Counted from the first letter of the stretch, positions 9,632 to 22,394 are shown. The stretch is DNA of 64,000 nt from Piromyces finnis (GCA_002104945.1 MCFH01000060.1:124001-188000); one strand, 5' to 3'. Numbers and translations: made by a program. The notes: generated by a model not told the origin, from the letters alone.

Positions 9632-9800
9632 TAATAAATAATTATATTATTAAACACTAACTTATTAAGTTAAATTCTATGTGTTTTTAATGATATTTTT
9701 ATAAATTAATAATTTACAGAATATTTTAAAGTGTTAATATTACTAAGTTATTTAGTAAATATTATAATTTGTTTTATTGTTAAAGACACATTTCTTTACA

Positions 9801-9811
9801 ATAAAATCTCC
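9801..9811 (+). promoter_or_regulatory. Self-priming primer binding site of element E
   Basis: ATAAAATCTCC abuts the LTR directly, has no TGG, and is complementary over its first 10 of 11 nt to the predicted RNA 5' end inside the LTR (9621-9631). Confidence 0.65.
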
Positions 9812-10691
9812 TTATAATATAAAAGCTTAATACCTTAGTGTTTAAGAAATTGTTATAGATAAAACTTTTAAGTTTTATTGTTGAAGCTTTTCTTTAAAGA
9901 AATATTTTTACTTAAAGTAGTAGAATTAGTACGCTTTAGAAGCGGTATATAATTCAAACTATAAAAAGTAAAAGATTAACGGGATCGAGTTTAACCTGTA
10001 CAATAATTGGGTTGGCAGGCTCTGAGCTATTCTACTTTGAATAAGGAAGTAGGAGAATCCGAGGTACACCACGTACAAGACGCTGTAATAAGCAAGCTGG
10101 CGTGAGATTTATAGTTGTATACTATCTTTTGCTGTTTGATTATAGACCGGAAAATAGCCGGAAATGCCTTACTTTAATAAAATAATATTTCTTAATTAAT
10201 ACATTTTAAAATTAAGTTTTCTAATAAAACAATTTCTAATTTTTAATTATAATTATTAATTGTTAAGACAATTTATTAAAATTGTAATAATATATAATAA
10301 TATTCTTTATAACTCCTTTAGCGTGAGAAGTTAAACTCTTATACATAATACTTCTACGTTCGGATAAGGTTGATATAGGGAAAGAAAACCTGTAATAATT
10401 TTTATTGCTAACAATAAGTTAGACACTAAAAAAAATTTTTACACCGTTCCTTTCTTTTATTAATTTAATTAATATTAACAATCGACTTTATACGTGTTAT
10501 CGTGAAGAGCTACGAAGGACTTATTATAAAGAATAAAACAGGTTATATATTTGATGGTTTAACACTATATAATCTGGTTTATATTATTATTTAATAAAAA
10601 GATTTACTCAATTAATAAATATAATTAAATACTTTATTCTATTATTTTTACAAATTTATTAAAGCTTATTAAAGAAAACATCATAAGTACT
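9812..10691 (+). other. Leader (5' UTR) of element E
   Basis: 880 nt without an ORF. The part 9975-10170 is much richer in G and C than its surroundings and includes short complementary segments (CCGGAAAATAGCCGG), suggesting a folded RNA such as a packaging or translation signal; no known motif recognised. Confidence 0.5.
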
Positions 10692-13600
10692 ATGGAAGAG
10701 AACGAAAACAACCACATGGATAATAATAATATTTTCGAAAACGCAACTCTTAAGGATGGTTTTGCAGGGGATCGCAGATATCTGAAGGGTTTCTTAGCTA
10801 AGGTGGAGCTAGTGTTTATGCTATATCCTGAACGGTATCAAGACGACGCAACCAAAATTCTCTATATAATATCAAGACTTTATGGGGACGCTATGAATTG
10901 GGCTGCTACTCTTATAAACAACCATGATCCGTGTCTTAATAACTACCAAGCTTTTGTTGACAGATTTAAGGCTTTTTATGGTTATAACGATGCTACCTAT
11001 GTTGCAAATCAAATGCTTAGAACCTTAAAACAACGCCGATTAGGAGGAATTAGAGGCTATATCTTGGAATTTAACCGCTATGCTGATGAATCAAACCGGA
11101 ATGAACAAGCCAAAATGGATGCATTTATAGCTGGCCTTAATCAACAAGTTGCCGTTCGTATTTTGGAAATGTTTCCGGGTCCTAGGGATCTTCTTTCATT
11201 ACAGACTATTGCTTCAAGAATCGATTCAAGATTATCTACACATCATACCTTTTTCCCTTCTGGTTCAAACAATGACCAAAACCGAAAGAAAAGATCTTTT
11301 CATCACTCTTCAAAAATAACAAAGTCCATTACAAACAGGAATAACCATGGCCCTATCTCAAACGAAGAAAAGGAAAGAAGAAAGAAAGAAAATCTTTGTG
11401 TGTATTGTGGTGCTTCAAGTCATAAGCTTAATAATTGTCCAAAAAGAAAGAATAAAGATCGTGAAAATCCTTCACTAATATCTATTCCCACACTTATATC
11501 CGCTCCTAAAGAAGAAAACAAAACTCATAATAAAATGACAACTAAATTTAAACTTTCTTATGAACTAAATACGGATATTCTTATTGACTCAGGATCCAAA
11601 CTTAATTTAATTGATGTAGATTACTGTAACGATAATAACATTCCTTATCATGATGATGGTAACCTCCCAAATATCGTTGGTATCGGTGGTCGACAATCTC
11701 TTTTTGGAATTACATCTCCTTTGAATCTTCGCTACAAAGATCATCTCTGTCGAACACAATTCTATGTAACTGATCTACCTTATTATCCTTGTATTCTTGG
11801 AATAGACTGGCTTAAAGAACACAATCCTTCTATCGATTTCACAAAGAACAAAATTTCATTTGTATCCGATTACTGTTATAATCGTTGTATAACACTCTCC
11901 AATAATGTCCCTGAATTTCCTGAAGAAAGATCTGCTTTTCCTGCAATGGAAGATCCTTCCTACGAACCTCCGCATGATTCATTCGCTTACCCTATATTTG
12001 TCGATAAACAAAACATCCAATCTCAAAACGAAACTAATCGTACTTGTACTATTCTCTGTTCGGGTTCTTCAAAAAATATTAACAATTCTGTTTCTAAGAA
12101 GTCTTCTGTTAACTTTTCTACTTCGTCTCTCTCAAATCAAGAACCAACTTCTGTTTTGACTTCTTTTTCTGATTCTAATATTCAATCCAATTCTATTCTC
12201 AAATCCGATTCAAACTCTAAATCAGAACCCAATTCTTCTATTATACTTCCGGATGTTCTCTCTGACTTTGCTGATGTCTTCAATGAATCTAATGCTGAAA
12301 AACTTCCTCCACACCGTCCATACGATTGTGAAATAAAACTCAAAGAAAATTCAAAACTGTTTTATGGACCAATTTATCCTCTAACAGAAACCGAATCAAT
12401 TGCTTTAGAAGAATATATAAAAGAAAATCTCAAGAAAGGATTTATTAGAAAATCAAAATCGCCTGCGGGAGCTCCTATTCTGTTTGTACCTAAGAAAAAC
12501 GGTCAACTTCGTATGTGTGTTGACTATCGCCAATTAAACTCCATAACTATTCGTGATTCTTATCCCCTTCCTCTTATACAAGATATGCTTGAACATCTTG
12601 GAAAAGGGAAGATTTTCTCAAAATTGGATCTTCGTTCTGCCTATAACTTGGTCAGGATTAAAAGTGGTGATGAATATAAAACCGCTTTTACTTGCAAGTT
12701 AGGTCATTTTGAATACTGTGTGATGCCTTTTGGGTTGAAAAATGCACCTGCTGTTTTTCAACATTTCATTAATGATGTTCTTGAAGACGTTCTTGGTAAA
12801 TTCGCTTTCTCTTACATAGATGATATTATTATTTTTTCCTCGGATTATAAATCTCATATTTCTCATGTCAAAACTGTTTTGAAACTCCTGAGGGATGCTG
12901 GGCTCTATGCTAAATTGGAAAAATGCGAGTTTTTTGTTTCTTTTATTGATTTCCTTGGTCATAGGATTTCTACTGATGGTATTCACATGGACCCAAATAA
13001 AGTTTCTTCTATTTTAAACTGGCCTACTCCATCTAATGTTAAAGAGGTTCAATCTTTTCTTGGTCTTGCGAACTACTACCGTCGATTTATTCCAAATTTT
13101 GCAAAGATCGCTCATCCTTTGCATAAACTTTTGAAGAAAAATGTTAAATTTGTATGGTCTAAAGAAGCTCAAGATGCTTTCGATTCACTCAAGTCCTTAT
13201 TTGTTTCTGCTCCTGTTCTTATATTTCCTAATCGTGAACTTCCATTCATAGTCGAAACTGATTCAAGTAACTTTGCCATTGGTGCTATTCTCTCGCAAGT
13301 CTCTCCAATTGATAATATGACCCATCCAGTTGCTTTCTTTTCTCGCTCTCTTACTGGTCCTGAACGTAATTATCCAATATATGATAAAGAGCTCTTAGCT
13401 ATCGTTGCTGCTCTTGAAACATGGCGTCATCTACTTAAAGGCTCTTCTTCTACTTTTAAGATTTACTCGGATCATCGAAATTTACTCTATCAAAAGAAAC
13501 CTGAAAAAATGTCTCAACGTCTTGTTCGCTGGGCTTTGTTTCTCTCTGAATTTAACTTTGTTATTATTTATCGTTCTGGTTCTTCTAACGGTAAGCCTGA

Positions 13601-15134
13601 TGCTCTATCTCGTCGTCCTGATTATGCTATCAATTCGAATTCCTCTTCTGATGTTCCTTTTAATGTTCTTCGCCCTGAAAACTTTTGTGCCATTGTGACT
13701 TCTGTTTCGTCCATTAGTGATTCTTTTCTTTCCGAATATATAAATGATGACTTTTACAATAAAATCTGTGAATATCTTGATTGTAGGAAACCTCCAATAC
13801 CTCACCCTCAAATTGACAAATTTTCCTTAAGCAATAGTTTTCTCCTTTTTACTGACAGAATCTATGTTCCTCCTAATTGTCGTCTTTCAATTCTTAAACT
13901 CTGTCACGACTCTCCTTCAGCTGGTCATTTCGGAATAAAGAAAACATCTTCTCTTATTGCTAGAGACTTCTGGTGGCCTTCTATTTCTTCTGATGTTAAA
14001 GACTACGTTCGTTCTTGTGAAGTTTGTTGTCGTTCAAAAACCTTTCGTCATAAACCTTATGGTCTTCTGAATCCTCTTGATATTGCTGAACGTCCTTGGT
14101 CATCCATTTCAATGGATTTCATTACAGATTTGCCTTCATCTTCTGGTTTCACTTGCATTCTTGTTGTTGTTGATCGTCTTACAAAAATGGTTCATCTCAT
14201 TCCGTTCAAAAGTATTCCTTCCGCCGCCGAAACAGCCACAGCCTTTATTGATAATATTTTCCGTCTTCATGGCCTACCTGAATCTATTGTCTCGGATAGA
14301 GGTTCTCAATTTACCTCTAAATTCTTCCAATCCATCTGTTCCTCCCTTGGCATTGAACTTAAGTTGTCTACTCCATTTCATCATCAATCAAACGGTCAGA
14401 CGGAGAGGGTGAACTCCGTTATAGAACAATATTTAAGATGTTTCTCAAATTATAAAGGTTCAAATTGGAAAAGTTTTCTTAGTCTTGCAGAATTTAGTTA
14501 TAACAACGTGGTTCAAGAATCATCCAAATTTTCTCCATTCTTTTTGAATTACGGCTTTCATCCAAAATATTCACCAGTTATTCCAGACTTATCTAAAGTC
14601 CCAAGAGCAGAAGAGTTTACAAGAGATTTTAAAACTTTAATTAATACCTTAAAAGAAAATTTAAAATCTGCCATGGAAACCCAGAAGAAGCATGCTGACA
14701 AACGTAGAAAAGAAGCTCCGAATTTTAAAGTTGGTGACAAAGTTTGGCTGGATAGTTCTTTAATTATCCACAAAGGAAATAAAAAATTTAAGCCAAGAAA
14801 ACTCGGCCCATACAAAATCTTGGAAAAAATATCAAATGTCACATTTAAGTTAAGTCTCCCAAAATCTATTAAGATCCATCCCGTCATTCATGTATCCAAT
14901 CTTGAAAAATATGTCGACGATAAGTTTGGAAGATCTCAACCGCCACCGCCACCTATTATTGTTGACAATGAAGAAGAATATGAAGTTGAAGAAATTCTGG
15001 ATAAAAGAAAACATTACGGAAAAATACAATATTTAGTTAAATGGAAAGGTTACTCAATTAATGAAGCTTCGTGGGAGCCTGAAGAAAATCTAAATTGCAA
15101 GGGGCTACTTAAAAAATTTAATAGAAAGAAATAA
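10692..15134 (+). CDS. Gag-Pol polyprotein of element E with chromodomain
   Basis: 1480 codons in a single frame. In order: capsid (about residues 20-190), CCHC knuckle [14 protein letters not shown] near 236, aspartic protease DSG near 298, a Ser/Asn-rich linker near 440-510, reverse transcriptase with YIDD near 706, RNase H near 853 (VETDSS), integrase zinc finger from about 1071 (H..H..CEVCC), catalytic D near 1140, D near 1199 (SDRGSQF), E near 1236 (QTERV), then an SH3-like tail and a chromodomain near 1430-1470 ([27 protein letters not shown]). All catalytic residues are present. Chromodomains bind methylated histone H3 and steer integration to heterochromatin. Gag and pol are fused without a frameshift, as in fission-yeast Tf1. 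Confidence 0.95.
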   Translation: MEENENNHMDNNNIFENATLKDGFAGDRRYLKGFLAKVELVFMLYPERYQDDATKILYIISRLYGDAMNWAATLINNHDPCLNNYQAFVDRFKAFYGYNDATYVANQMLRTLKQRRLGGIRGYILEFNRYADESNRNEQAKMDAFIAGLNQQVAVRILEMFPGPRDLLSLQTIASRIDSRLSTHHTFFPSGSNNDQNRKKRSFHHSSKITKSITNRNNHGPISNEEKERRKKENLCVYCGASSHKLNNCPKRKNKDRENPSLISIPTLISAPKEENKTHNKMTTKFKLSYELNTDILIDSGSKLNLIDVDYCNDNNIPYHDDGNLPNIVGIGGRQSLFGITSPLNLRYKDHLCRTQFYVTDLPYYPCILGIDWLKEHNPSIDFTKNKISFVSDYCYNRCITLSNNVPEFPEERSAFPAMEDPSYEPPHDSFAYPIFVDKQNIQSQNETNRTCTILCSGSSKNINNSVSKKSSVNFSTSSLSNQEPTSVLTSFSDSNIQSNSILKSDSNSKSEPNSSIILPDVLSDFADVFNESNAEKLPPHRPYDCEIKLKENSKLFYGPIYPLTETESIALEEYIKENLKKGFIRKSKSPAGAPILFVPKKNGQLRMCVDYRQLNSITIRDSYPLPLIQDMLEHLGKGKIFSKLDLRSAYNLVRIKSGDEYKTAFTCKLGHFEYCVMPFGLKNAPAVFQHFINDVLEDVLGKFAFSYIDDIIIFSSDYKSHISHVKTVLKLLRDAGLYAKLEKCEFFVSFIDFLGHRISTDGIHMDPNKVSSILNWPTPSNVKEVQSFLGLANYYRRFIPNFAKIAHPLHKLLKKNVKFVWSKEAQDAFDSLKSLFVSAPVLIFPNRELPFIVETDSSNFAIGAILSQVSPIDNMTHPVAFFSRSLTGPERNYPIYDKELLAIVAALETWRHLLKGSSSTFKIYSDHRNLLYQKKPEKMSQRLVRWALFLSEFNFVIIYRSGSSNGKPDALSRRPDYAINSNSSSDVPFNVLRPENFCAIVTSVSSISDSFLSEYINDDFYNKICEYLDCRKPPIPHPQIDKFSLSNSFLLFTDRIYVPPNCRLSILKLCHDSPSAGHFGIKKTSSLIARDFWWPSISSDVKDYVRSCEVCCRSKTFRHKPYGLLNPLDIAERPWSSISMDFITDLPSSSGFTCILVVVDRLTKMVHLIPFKSIPSAAETATAFIDNIFRLHGLPESIVSDRGSQFTSKFFQSICSSLGIELKLSTPFHHQSNGQTERVNSVIEQYLRCFSNYKGSNWKSFLSLAEFSYNNVVQESSKFSPFFLNYGFHPKYSPVIPDLSKVPRAEEFTRDFKTLINTLKENLKSAMETQKKHADKRRKEAPNFKVGDKVWLDSSLIIHKGNKKFKPRKLGPYKILEKISNVTFKLSLPKSIKIHPVIHVSNLEKYVDDKFGRSQPPPPPIIVDNEEEYEVEEILDKRKHYGKIQYLVKWKGYSINEASWEPEENLNCKGLLKKFNRKK

Positions 15135-15431
15135 AAAATAGTTAAAAAATTCAAATTATATTTATTATTAATATTAAAATCACAATTATTATTATTATCA
15201 AAACTTATTAATATCATTATCAATATCAATTTTATTATTAAACAATTTATTAATATCAAATTTATCAATATTTTATTTTTAACTTTAGTAATATTAAAAA
15301 AAAAAAAATGTATTTTATTATATTAAATGTATTTTTATAATTAAGAAAATTCACTCCTTAGTTTAGTTTATTAAAAAAGAAAAACATATATTTAAATATT
15401 AAAATTCTAGATTCGTCTGGTATCCGAATCC

Positions 15432-15444
15432 TGGAGGAGGACCA
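15432..15444 (+). promoter_or_regulatory. Polypurine tract of element E
   Basis: TGGAGGAGGACCA directly before the 3' LTR. Positions 15135-15431 between the stop codon and this site are AT-rich untranslated sequence. Confidence 0.75.
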
Positions 15445-15883
15445 TGTAACGAATACTAGAAATAACTAAATTGTCTTAGTGGTTAGTAGCTAAGACTTTG
15501 AGTCTGAATGACACTAGTTCGAGACCTCATAGATACTATTTTAAAAAAAATTATAATTTTATTTTATTTTATTTTATTTTTAAATTTTATTTTATATGAA
15601 GATTATTGATTGGTTAAGAATTTTAAGTTGAAAAATTTTATAAATTAATTTAAAAAATTTTTAGTATAAATACGAGTGAATTTTCCCAAATATTTTAAAG
15701 AATCGAGATTTTATTAATAAATAATTATATTATTAAACACTAACTTATTAAGTTAAATTCTATGTGTTTTTAATGATATTTTTATAAATTAATAATTTAC
15801 AGAATATTTTAAAGTGTTAATATTACTAAGTTATTTAGTAAATATTATAATTTGTTTTATTGTTAAAGACACATTTCTTTACA
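15445..15883 (+). repeat. 3' LTR of element E
   Basis: 439-bp partner of 9362-9800, followed by the duplication GTTTT. Confidence 0.95.
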
Positions 15884-16230
15884 GTTTTATAATATTAGTT
15901 TATTTATTTAAAATAAATGTATAATACATCTCGATGTATTATAAAAAAAATATATTAATTTATTATAGTTTTAAAATATTCTAATTTTCCTGGCTAATTA
16001 GTAACAATCTTTAAAAATAATATTTTCTATTTCTATTTATAATAAATAATTACATTTAAGTTTGTTTATAAACAAAAGTTGTTTATATTTTACATTTTTA
16101 AAATTTAATTAAACATTTATATTTTATATTATTTTGATTATTTACTATTATTTTAATTTATATTAAGTTTATATAATTTTAAAATCAGCTATTCTATTAA
16201 TTCATTATTTATAAATTTCATTCTTTATCA

Positions 16231-17329
16231 AAATGATGCGTTGACCGATATATTTTTGAATAATATAATGTTTTTAATAAATAATAAATTCTATATTATT
16301 ATGATGAAACAATAAATTTAAAATAAAATAAAAATATGTTTTATAATTAACAAATAAATCACTCAAAACTCGAAAATAACTCTTATTATATTTTAAACTA
16401 AATCTTTATTATATTTTATAATTTATTTATTATCTATTTATTGTCCGCCCCTTTATAAAGAAGAATTTTATCTTCCTTTTATACATTTTCATTTATTACA
16501 TGTATTATTATTTTTAACTATTAAATATTATTATTACTATTGTTATTATTTATTAAAATTAAAAGAATAAATTAAAATTATGTCTTAGTATTATAAAATA
16601 TTATAGAATATTACTTATTTGATTTTCTTATTACTTCAAAATGTTTAAATTTAGAAAAATTATTATAAATTATCATTGACTATCATTAAATGTATAATAC
16701 CTTGAATAAAATAATTAAAATTTAAAATTAAAATAGTATTAAAATAAAATTAAAATAAAATTAAAATAAAATTAAAATATTAAAAGTATCAATTATTATA
16801 AACACTCATTTTATACAGAAACATAAAAGAGTCGTGTATTTTATCTTTAGAATTGTTATTATTGTTCTATTTCCAGGTTTTAAGTTTATCACCTTAGTAA
16901 TAATTACTCAATTAGCTATTTATTAATTTATAAGTTTAAGAGAATTTCTAAAGAACACTTGGATAAACACTAGAATTAATAATTTGATGTATACCATTTT
17001 ATTTTTAGTTTATTTATTCATTTTTATTTATTCATTATTATTTTATTATTTTAGTACATTATTGGATTAAGTCGTTTTATTTTATTTAATAATTTATTTT
17101 ATTTAATAATTTATTTTATTATTATCACTATTAGGTCGTTTTTACTCAGAATTTATTATATAATAAAGAGAATATTATTTTTTTAAAAAAGGGTTATATT
17201 TTCATAAAATTATTATTCATTCATTTTTAAGGGTTATTATCGTTTATTTTTATTATAAGTTACTATGGGTTAAGTCGTGTTTATTCAGCTAGTTTTTATT
17301 ATGTTTTTATGTGAGTAGCGTATCAAAAA
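16231..17329. other. AT-rich spacer, no gene recognised
   Basis: No ORF. It holds low-complexity stretches (TTATTTAATAATTTA repeats near 17085-17120) and three short recurrences of TAAGTCGT/TAGGTCGT near 17070-17280. The right end reads CGTATCAAAAA, like the flanks of elements A and D. Confidence 0.5.
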
Positions 17330-17468
17330 TGTTACGGTTCGAGGAATTTACTTTTATTTATAAAATATTAATAAATTTATTAATACTCAAAAATAATATT
17401 AAAATGAAATAAGAAAAATTGTTTTATTAATAAAATTGTTTTATTAAGATATTAATATAAAATTATAA

Positions 17469-17499
<31 letters not shown>

Positions 17500-18041
17500 T
17501 ATCTCTATATTCTCTAATTCTTATAATATACACCTTTTTATACTTTTTGTAAAAAATTAAGTAGTGTTAATTAAAAGAATTAGTCTTTAATTATTTACAT
17601 TAATTTTAGTATTTAAATTACTTTTAAATGAATAATAAAATTACATTACTATTATAATAAATATTTATACATATTATTAAATTGATTAACAAACATTAAA
17701 AGTTTACTTTAAATATATTTAACTAAAGAATTTTACTATTTTACAGAAATATTATTTATAATTTAATTAATAAAAATTCATTAACTTGATAAATTAAACT
17801 AAAAGTTCAATAAACTATAATTTTCAATATATTATTATTACTAAATTAATTTTTTAAGTTTAATAAAATAAAATTTAAGTTCAATAAAAATAATTATTAA
17901 TAATTTTAAATATAATTTAAGTGTATACATTAATTTACAAATAAGAATATTGTAAAGTTTTCATACATTTAGGAACAATAATGGATTAGGTCATAATCAT
18001 TAATTATGACAAGAATAACATTATTTGTTGGTTCCTTAACA
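17330..18041. repeat. Solo LTR G
   Basis: 712 bp, TGTTACGGTTCGAGG...GGTTCCTTAACA; its ends resemble LTR A (TGCTACGGTTC...TTCCTTAACA), so it is a related family. Flanked by AAAAA on both sides (17325-17329, 18042-18046), a possible but low-complexity target duplication. Confidence 0.75.
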
Positions 18042-18046
18042 AAAAA

Positions 18047-18541
18047 TGACACACGTTCAAATATACCTTAATTCTAAATAAGCTTAGAAAGTGGTATATT
18101 TGTGTGTAATTGAATGATTTATTTTTACTTGCTCATTCTACAAGTTTATATAATTATTAAATATAATTTAAAGTTTTAAAAACACATCTTGTTTTATAAT
18201 ATTAGTTTATTTATTTAAAATAAATGTATAATACATCTCGCTATGTATTATAAAAAAAATATATATTAATTTATTATAATTTTAAAATATTCTAATTTTC
18301 CTGGCTAATTAGTAACAATCTTTAAAAATAATATTTTCTATTTCTATTTATAATAAATAATTACATTTAAGTTTGTTTATAAACAAAAGTTGTTTATATT
18401 TTACATTTTTAAAATTTAATTAAACATTTATATTTTATATTATTTTGATTATTTACTATTATTTTAGTTTATATTAAGTTTATATAATCTTAAAATCAGC
18501 TATTCTATTAATTCATTATTTATAAATTTCATTCTTTATCA
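18047..18541. repeat. Solo LTR F2
   Basis: 495 bp, TGACACACG...CTTTATCA, matching both pieces of F1 and showing the site before element E inserted. AAAAA lies on both sides. Confidence 0.8.
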
Positions 18542-18548
18542 AAAAATT

Positions 18549-19653
18549 TATAAAAGGTGTTTTTATAATATTAGTTAATAAGTTATATAATTTAGTTAAT
18601 TAAGTTAGTTATTACCTCTCTATACGAGTTAATAACTAAATAAAGTTTTATAAAAAATAATAAAAGAAAGAAAATAAATATTATAACACAAGAATAAATA
18701 CAAGTATATATAAATATTATTATGAAATAAATTTACTTAAATAATTAATTTTAATTATATCTTTTTGTAATGGCGACACAGAAAGAATAGATTAGGATAT
18801 CTATTCTATTACAATAACACTAAATTTAAAATAAAAATAAAAAATTGTTTTATTAAAAATATCTTTTATTATAATAGAATTTTAATAATAACAATTACAT
18901 CGATAAAATGATGAAAAATATCTTCTATTTATATTTTTCCTAAATACATTTATATTATATTATAACTATTTATTTCTTATATATTATTATTTAAAATCTA
19001 CACTAAAATCTTAATTATTAATAAATATTTAAACTATAACTATTTTTAGTAAAATACAATTGGCAATTCAAATTAAGTACTATTCAATTTGAATATGTGC
19101 CCATGTATTATTGATATATTAATCATTTATTATTTATTTATTTCTATGAAAAAACAATACTAAAACTAGGGATTTAAATTGAGAATATTAATTTACTTGT
19201 TAAACATTAAAAATAAACTAATAATTTATTTTGTTTTAAACTTTAATTATTAATAAATAAATTATGTCTCATTTTCTTTTTCTGAATATAATTTGTGTAA
19301 CTTAAACAATAATACTTGTGGCTTAAGTTACATTAAAGATATCAAACAGAGGCGTTTGATATCTTTACACTTTTATTTATTTAGTATAATTATAATACAT
19401 TAATTATTATTATAGTTACTAATTTACTTTAATACTAACGCTAAAGTATTTAACGTTAGTTTTAACTATACTATTTAACTATATTAGTTTATTTTCTTTA
19501 CCACTTGATTGGGTAAAGCAAATAAACTTCCTATTTAATTAATAACCATTAATATATGGTTATACATATATCTGGCCAATAAATGGTGACCAGAATATAT
19601 GGTTTCAATTGAAATATTTGTGGGCAAACTTATGGCCACAAATATTTCTTACA
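18549..19653. repeat. LTR B1, interrupted by solo LTR C1
   Basis: 18549-18765 plus 19375-19653 match the uninterrupted LTR B2 at 42730-43228 (499 bp). It starts TATAAAAGG in place of TGTAAAAGG and has no matching flanking duplication, so it is old or was rearranged. Confidence 0.8.
18766..19369. repeat. Solo LTR C1, nested in LTR B1
   Basis: 604 bp, TGTAATGG...CTTTACA, with the 5-bp duplication CTTTT at 18761-18765 and 19370-19374; LTR B2 shows the single CTTTT of the empty site. The same subfamily as C4 (36490-37093), slightly different from the 606-bp LTRs of element C. Confidence 0.93.
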
Positions 19654-19688
19654 ATGATAAATAATTAAATTTATAAATTATGAATTTA

Positions 19689-19741
<53 letters not shown>

Positions 19742-19821
19742 TTAATATTAAAACACAGATAGTTGAAAATTAAAATAATTAACATGTATAAAATTATTAA
19801 ATTAAAAACTATAAATGTAAA

Positions 19822-19852
<31 letters not shown>

Positions 19853-21019
19853 TAAATTAAATAGTTTATATTTGTTTATAATTATACTTTAAAATAATAA
19901 TTTTGTATAAATAGTGATAGAATTATTTTATTTTAAAATTGTTCCTAATAATCCAGTAAAATTAGATAATAATATTAAATTTTATTAAAATAATAGTTGT
20001 GATTATATTTACATACATTTAAGATGTATTAAACCATAACATATATATATTTAATAATACAAGAGTTATTAAATATTAAAACTTTATAATTAAATAAAAT
20101 AATTTTATATTTTAAACTAACAAAGACTTGCAAATGAACAAGTATAAAAATCATTTATTTTATTTTATTTTTTTTATTTTTTTTTTTTTAGATACAAATA
20201 TTATCACTTTCTATATTCCTTTATAGAATTAAGATAATATTTTTTGTAAAATATTGTATTAATAGAACAATGTATTAATACGTATTTAAAATAATGTACC
20301 GTAAATTTTATTCTTTAATTACAAAAATTTATATCACAATACATTAACATAAATTTATGTAAAATTTAATTTTAGGATAAGATAAAGTTTTTGATGATAA
20401 AATAGAATTTTAAATTAAATAATTTTTAACCAATAAATATTTTAGATAATAAAAAAATTTTTTATAAACTAAGCCTCAAAATTAGAAATAAATAAATTAA
20501 ATATATGTTTGAAATATAATCAACCATATAGTAAATAAATCAAAACTTTATTTTAAGTTTAGAAAATTCTTTAGTAAATAAATTGAATTTAAATAGTTTA
20601 ATACAAATAATTTCTTTTAATAAATGTATAAATGTAAACAATGTAAAATTATAATATTAAAACATGTATATTAGAATTTATTCAATTTATTTAAAAAGTA
20701 TAAATAAAGAAAATTTTTCAACTATTGAAACGATAGTTGGAAAATCGTATAGGTTAATTTTGTTTAGATAAATTAACATTAGTTTATAATTAGTTTAGTT
20801 GTTTTTTTTAATAATAAATATTGATTACCTAGTGAGGGCTCTGGTAAAATATCCTTCACGGTAAAGTAATCAACGGTTGTTTTAGTTTAATTATTTTAAA
20901 ATAATTTAATAAATAAAATATAAAAATTAAAAATAATTTAAAGTGTAGTTTAGTCTATTGAGTGTATACAAACCTGAACTTAGTTTAGAATATTTTACAT
21001 TTTTCTTCGTATCATACAA
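19654..21019. other. AT-rich spacer with (AAT)n microsatellite and small hairpins
   Basis: No gene recognised. An (AAT)n run is at about 19689-19742. Hairpins: TTTTCAACTAT/ATAGTTGGAAAA at 20716-20746, and a two-stem structure closed by TTGATTAC/GTAATCAA at 20820-20875. The right end CGTATCATACAA matches the upstream flank of the tRNA-Arg locus. Confidence 0.5.
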
Positions 21020-21559
21020 TGATATAATTTGATAATAATCTTAATTTTGAATTTTACTTCAAAAAGTGATTATTATATTATATCTTTTGTTATAACTATA
21101 TAAGTTATATTGATTAAGATTTAAAATCGTTTTTATAAAAATTAATAAAATTGTTTTGTTAAAACACTAAATTGTTTTATTAGAAACACTTGTTTTTCTA
21201 ATATTTAAATATTTAAAATTTTTATTTATTTAAGTATAAAAGTGATTATTAAAATTTTAAAATATTAATCTAACTATATAATATTTCTTTATTAATAATA
21301 ATAATAATGATTAAAATAAGAATATTTACATGTATTTATATTTTCTTTTGAATTTAAACTATTTACATTAAAACAATAAAATTAATAACTTTACAATAAA
21401 AGTAATAAAAGTAATTAGAAATAACAATAAAAGAAATAATTAAAAGTTAAAGAATATAAAAAGTTGTTTATTTTACAATTAATTAAAGTAATAATAACAT
21501 GAATTATTATATTTGTTTACTTTTAAAGTGTAATTTACTAACGAAGTTATTAAATATTT

Positions 21560-21614
<55 letters not shown>

Positions 21615-22379
21615 TTCCGAGTGCATTTCTCCCATCGATCAGAGTTAGCTCCAATGGTGGTTCTTAGAGAAACGTTGGCTCATTCCTATTGCTAGGTGGT
21701 TGTGACCCTCCTGGTCTGTCATACTGTTTCTTCAGCTTCGACGCTCACTTAATCCATGTACATTAGATGCATGTCGTTGTACGATATTTCACAACTACAA
21801 TGCTAAGCCTCTTATAGTCAATTTGATCACGTGTCAACCGCCCCCTAATGTTTACACTTAAATTGATTAAGGAATATTATGTGTTTTTGGCATAGCCTAA
21901 GTCACCACTTATTAAGTTCTAATTTGGAATGTACCATGTACACTAGACCCTCTCAGGTCGGCTAGACGAGTGTTATTATCATAGTAGTAAATTAGAAAGT
22001 TCATTTATACTTACCTGAATATCATAACCCAACCCATGGCAAACCCAGTGGGAAAATCCACAGGCACTGACATCTGCGGGGTCGAACCAGAAGCCTTATG
22101 TATGCTAAGGAAACGCCTTAACAACCAGGATAAAAACTGGAACGACAATATTTAATTTAACAATTAATTTAACAAGAGTTATATATTTTGATCTCGATTA
22201 ATTAAAGTTTATTATTTTCTTTCAATAATCAAAATATATGCAGTGTTTAGGATTAATTTTATTTAAGAATTTTGGTAAAGTACTTAATTAAACTATAACT
22301 TGTTTTAAGTTACTTTTAGGGTTAACTTAAAAATCAGGTTTAATAATAATTTTATATTTATTAATTTCATTATTTATCA
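21020..22379 (-). repeat. 3' LTR D1 of element D (interrupted by a SINE)
   Basis: Starts TGATATAATTTG and ends TTATTTATCA in plus orientation, as D2. Differs from D2 by the SINE and by a deletion of about 46 bp near 21500. Confidence 0.9.
21565..22146 (-). mobile_element. SINE with tRNA-like head and poly(A) tail
   Basis: About 582 bp on the minus strand, flanked by a perfect 12-bp duplication AATATTTAATTT (21553-21564 and 22147-22158); LTR D2 shows the empty site. The tail is about 47 A (T on the plus strand, 21565-21611). The head has box A-like TGGTTGTTAAGGCG (22114-22127) and box B-like GGTTCGACCCC (22078-22088), a D-arm-like CCT/AGG and an anticodon-stem-like CCTTA/TAAGG, so it is tRNA-derived and Pol III-driven by inference. 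The segment 21697-21746 resembles the ORF end of the LINE at 63625-63677. It has no ORF and depends on LINE enzymes for mobility. Confidence 0.85.
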
Positions 22380-22394
22380 GTTTCTCGGCCTTTT
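22380..22394 (-). promoter_or_regulatory. Polypurine tract of element D
   Basis: Minus-strand AAAAGGCCGAGAAAC abuts the 3' LTR. Confidence 0.6.

Larger units (their letters stand above)
9362..9800 (+). repeat. 5' LTR of element E
   Basis: 439 bp, TGTAACG...TTTACA. Contains a tRNA-like segment near its start, a TATA box at 9582-9589 and the self-primer segment at 9622-9631. Appears identical to the 3' LTR. Confidence 0.95.
9362..15883 (+). mobile_element. Element E: complete chromodomain LTR retrotransposon with one ORF
   Basis: 439-bp LTRs at 9362-9800 and 15445-15883 with a perfect 5-bp duplication GTTTT outside. One uninterrupted gag-pol ORF of 1480 codons with a C-terminal chromodomain, a polypurine tract before the 3' LTR and a Tf1-like self-priming primer site after the 5' LTR. 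No frame break is visible, so it could be active. It belongs to the chromovirus branch of Ty3/gypsy by its domain content. Confidence 0.95.
9213..16230. repeat. Solo LTR F1, split by element E
   Basis: The pieces 9213-9361 and 15889-16230 together match the uninterrupted LTR F2 at 18047-18541. They are separated by element E and its GTTTT duplication (9357-9361 and 15884-15888), so F2 serves as the empty-site control. F1 begins CG in place of TG and its own target duplication is no longer clear; it is an old copy. Confidence 0.85.

Noticed and set aside
21612-22146. The insertion in LTR D1 as a truncated LINE
   Set aside because: The 5' end has tRNA-like boxes and no reverse-transcriptase coding; only about 50 nt resemble the LINE, so a SINE fits better.
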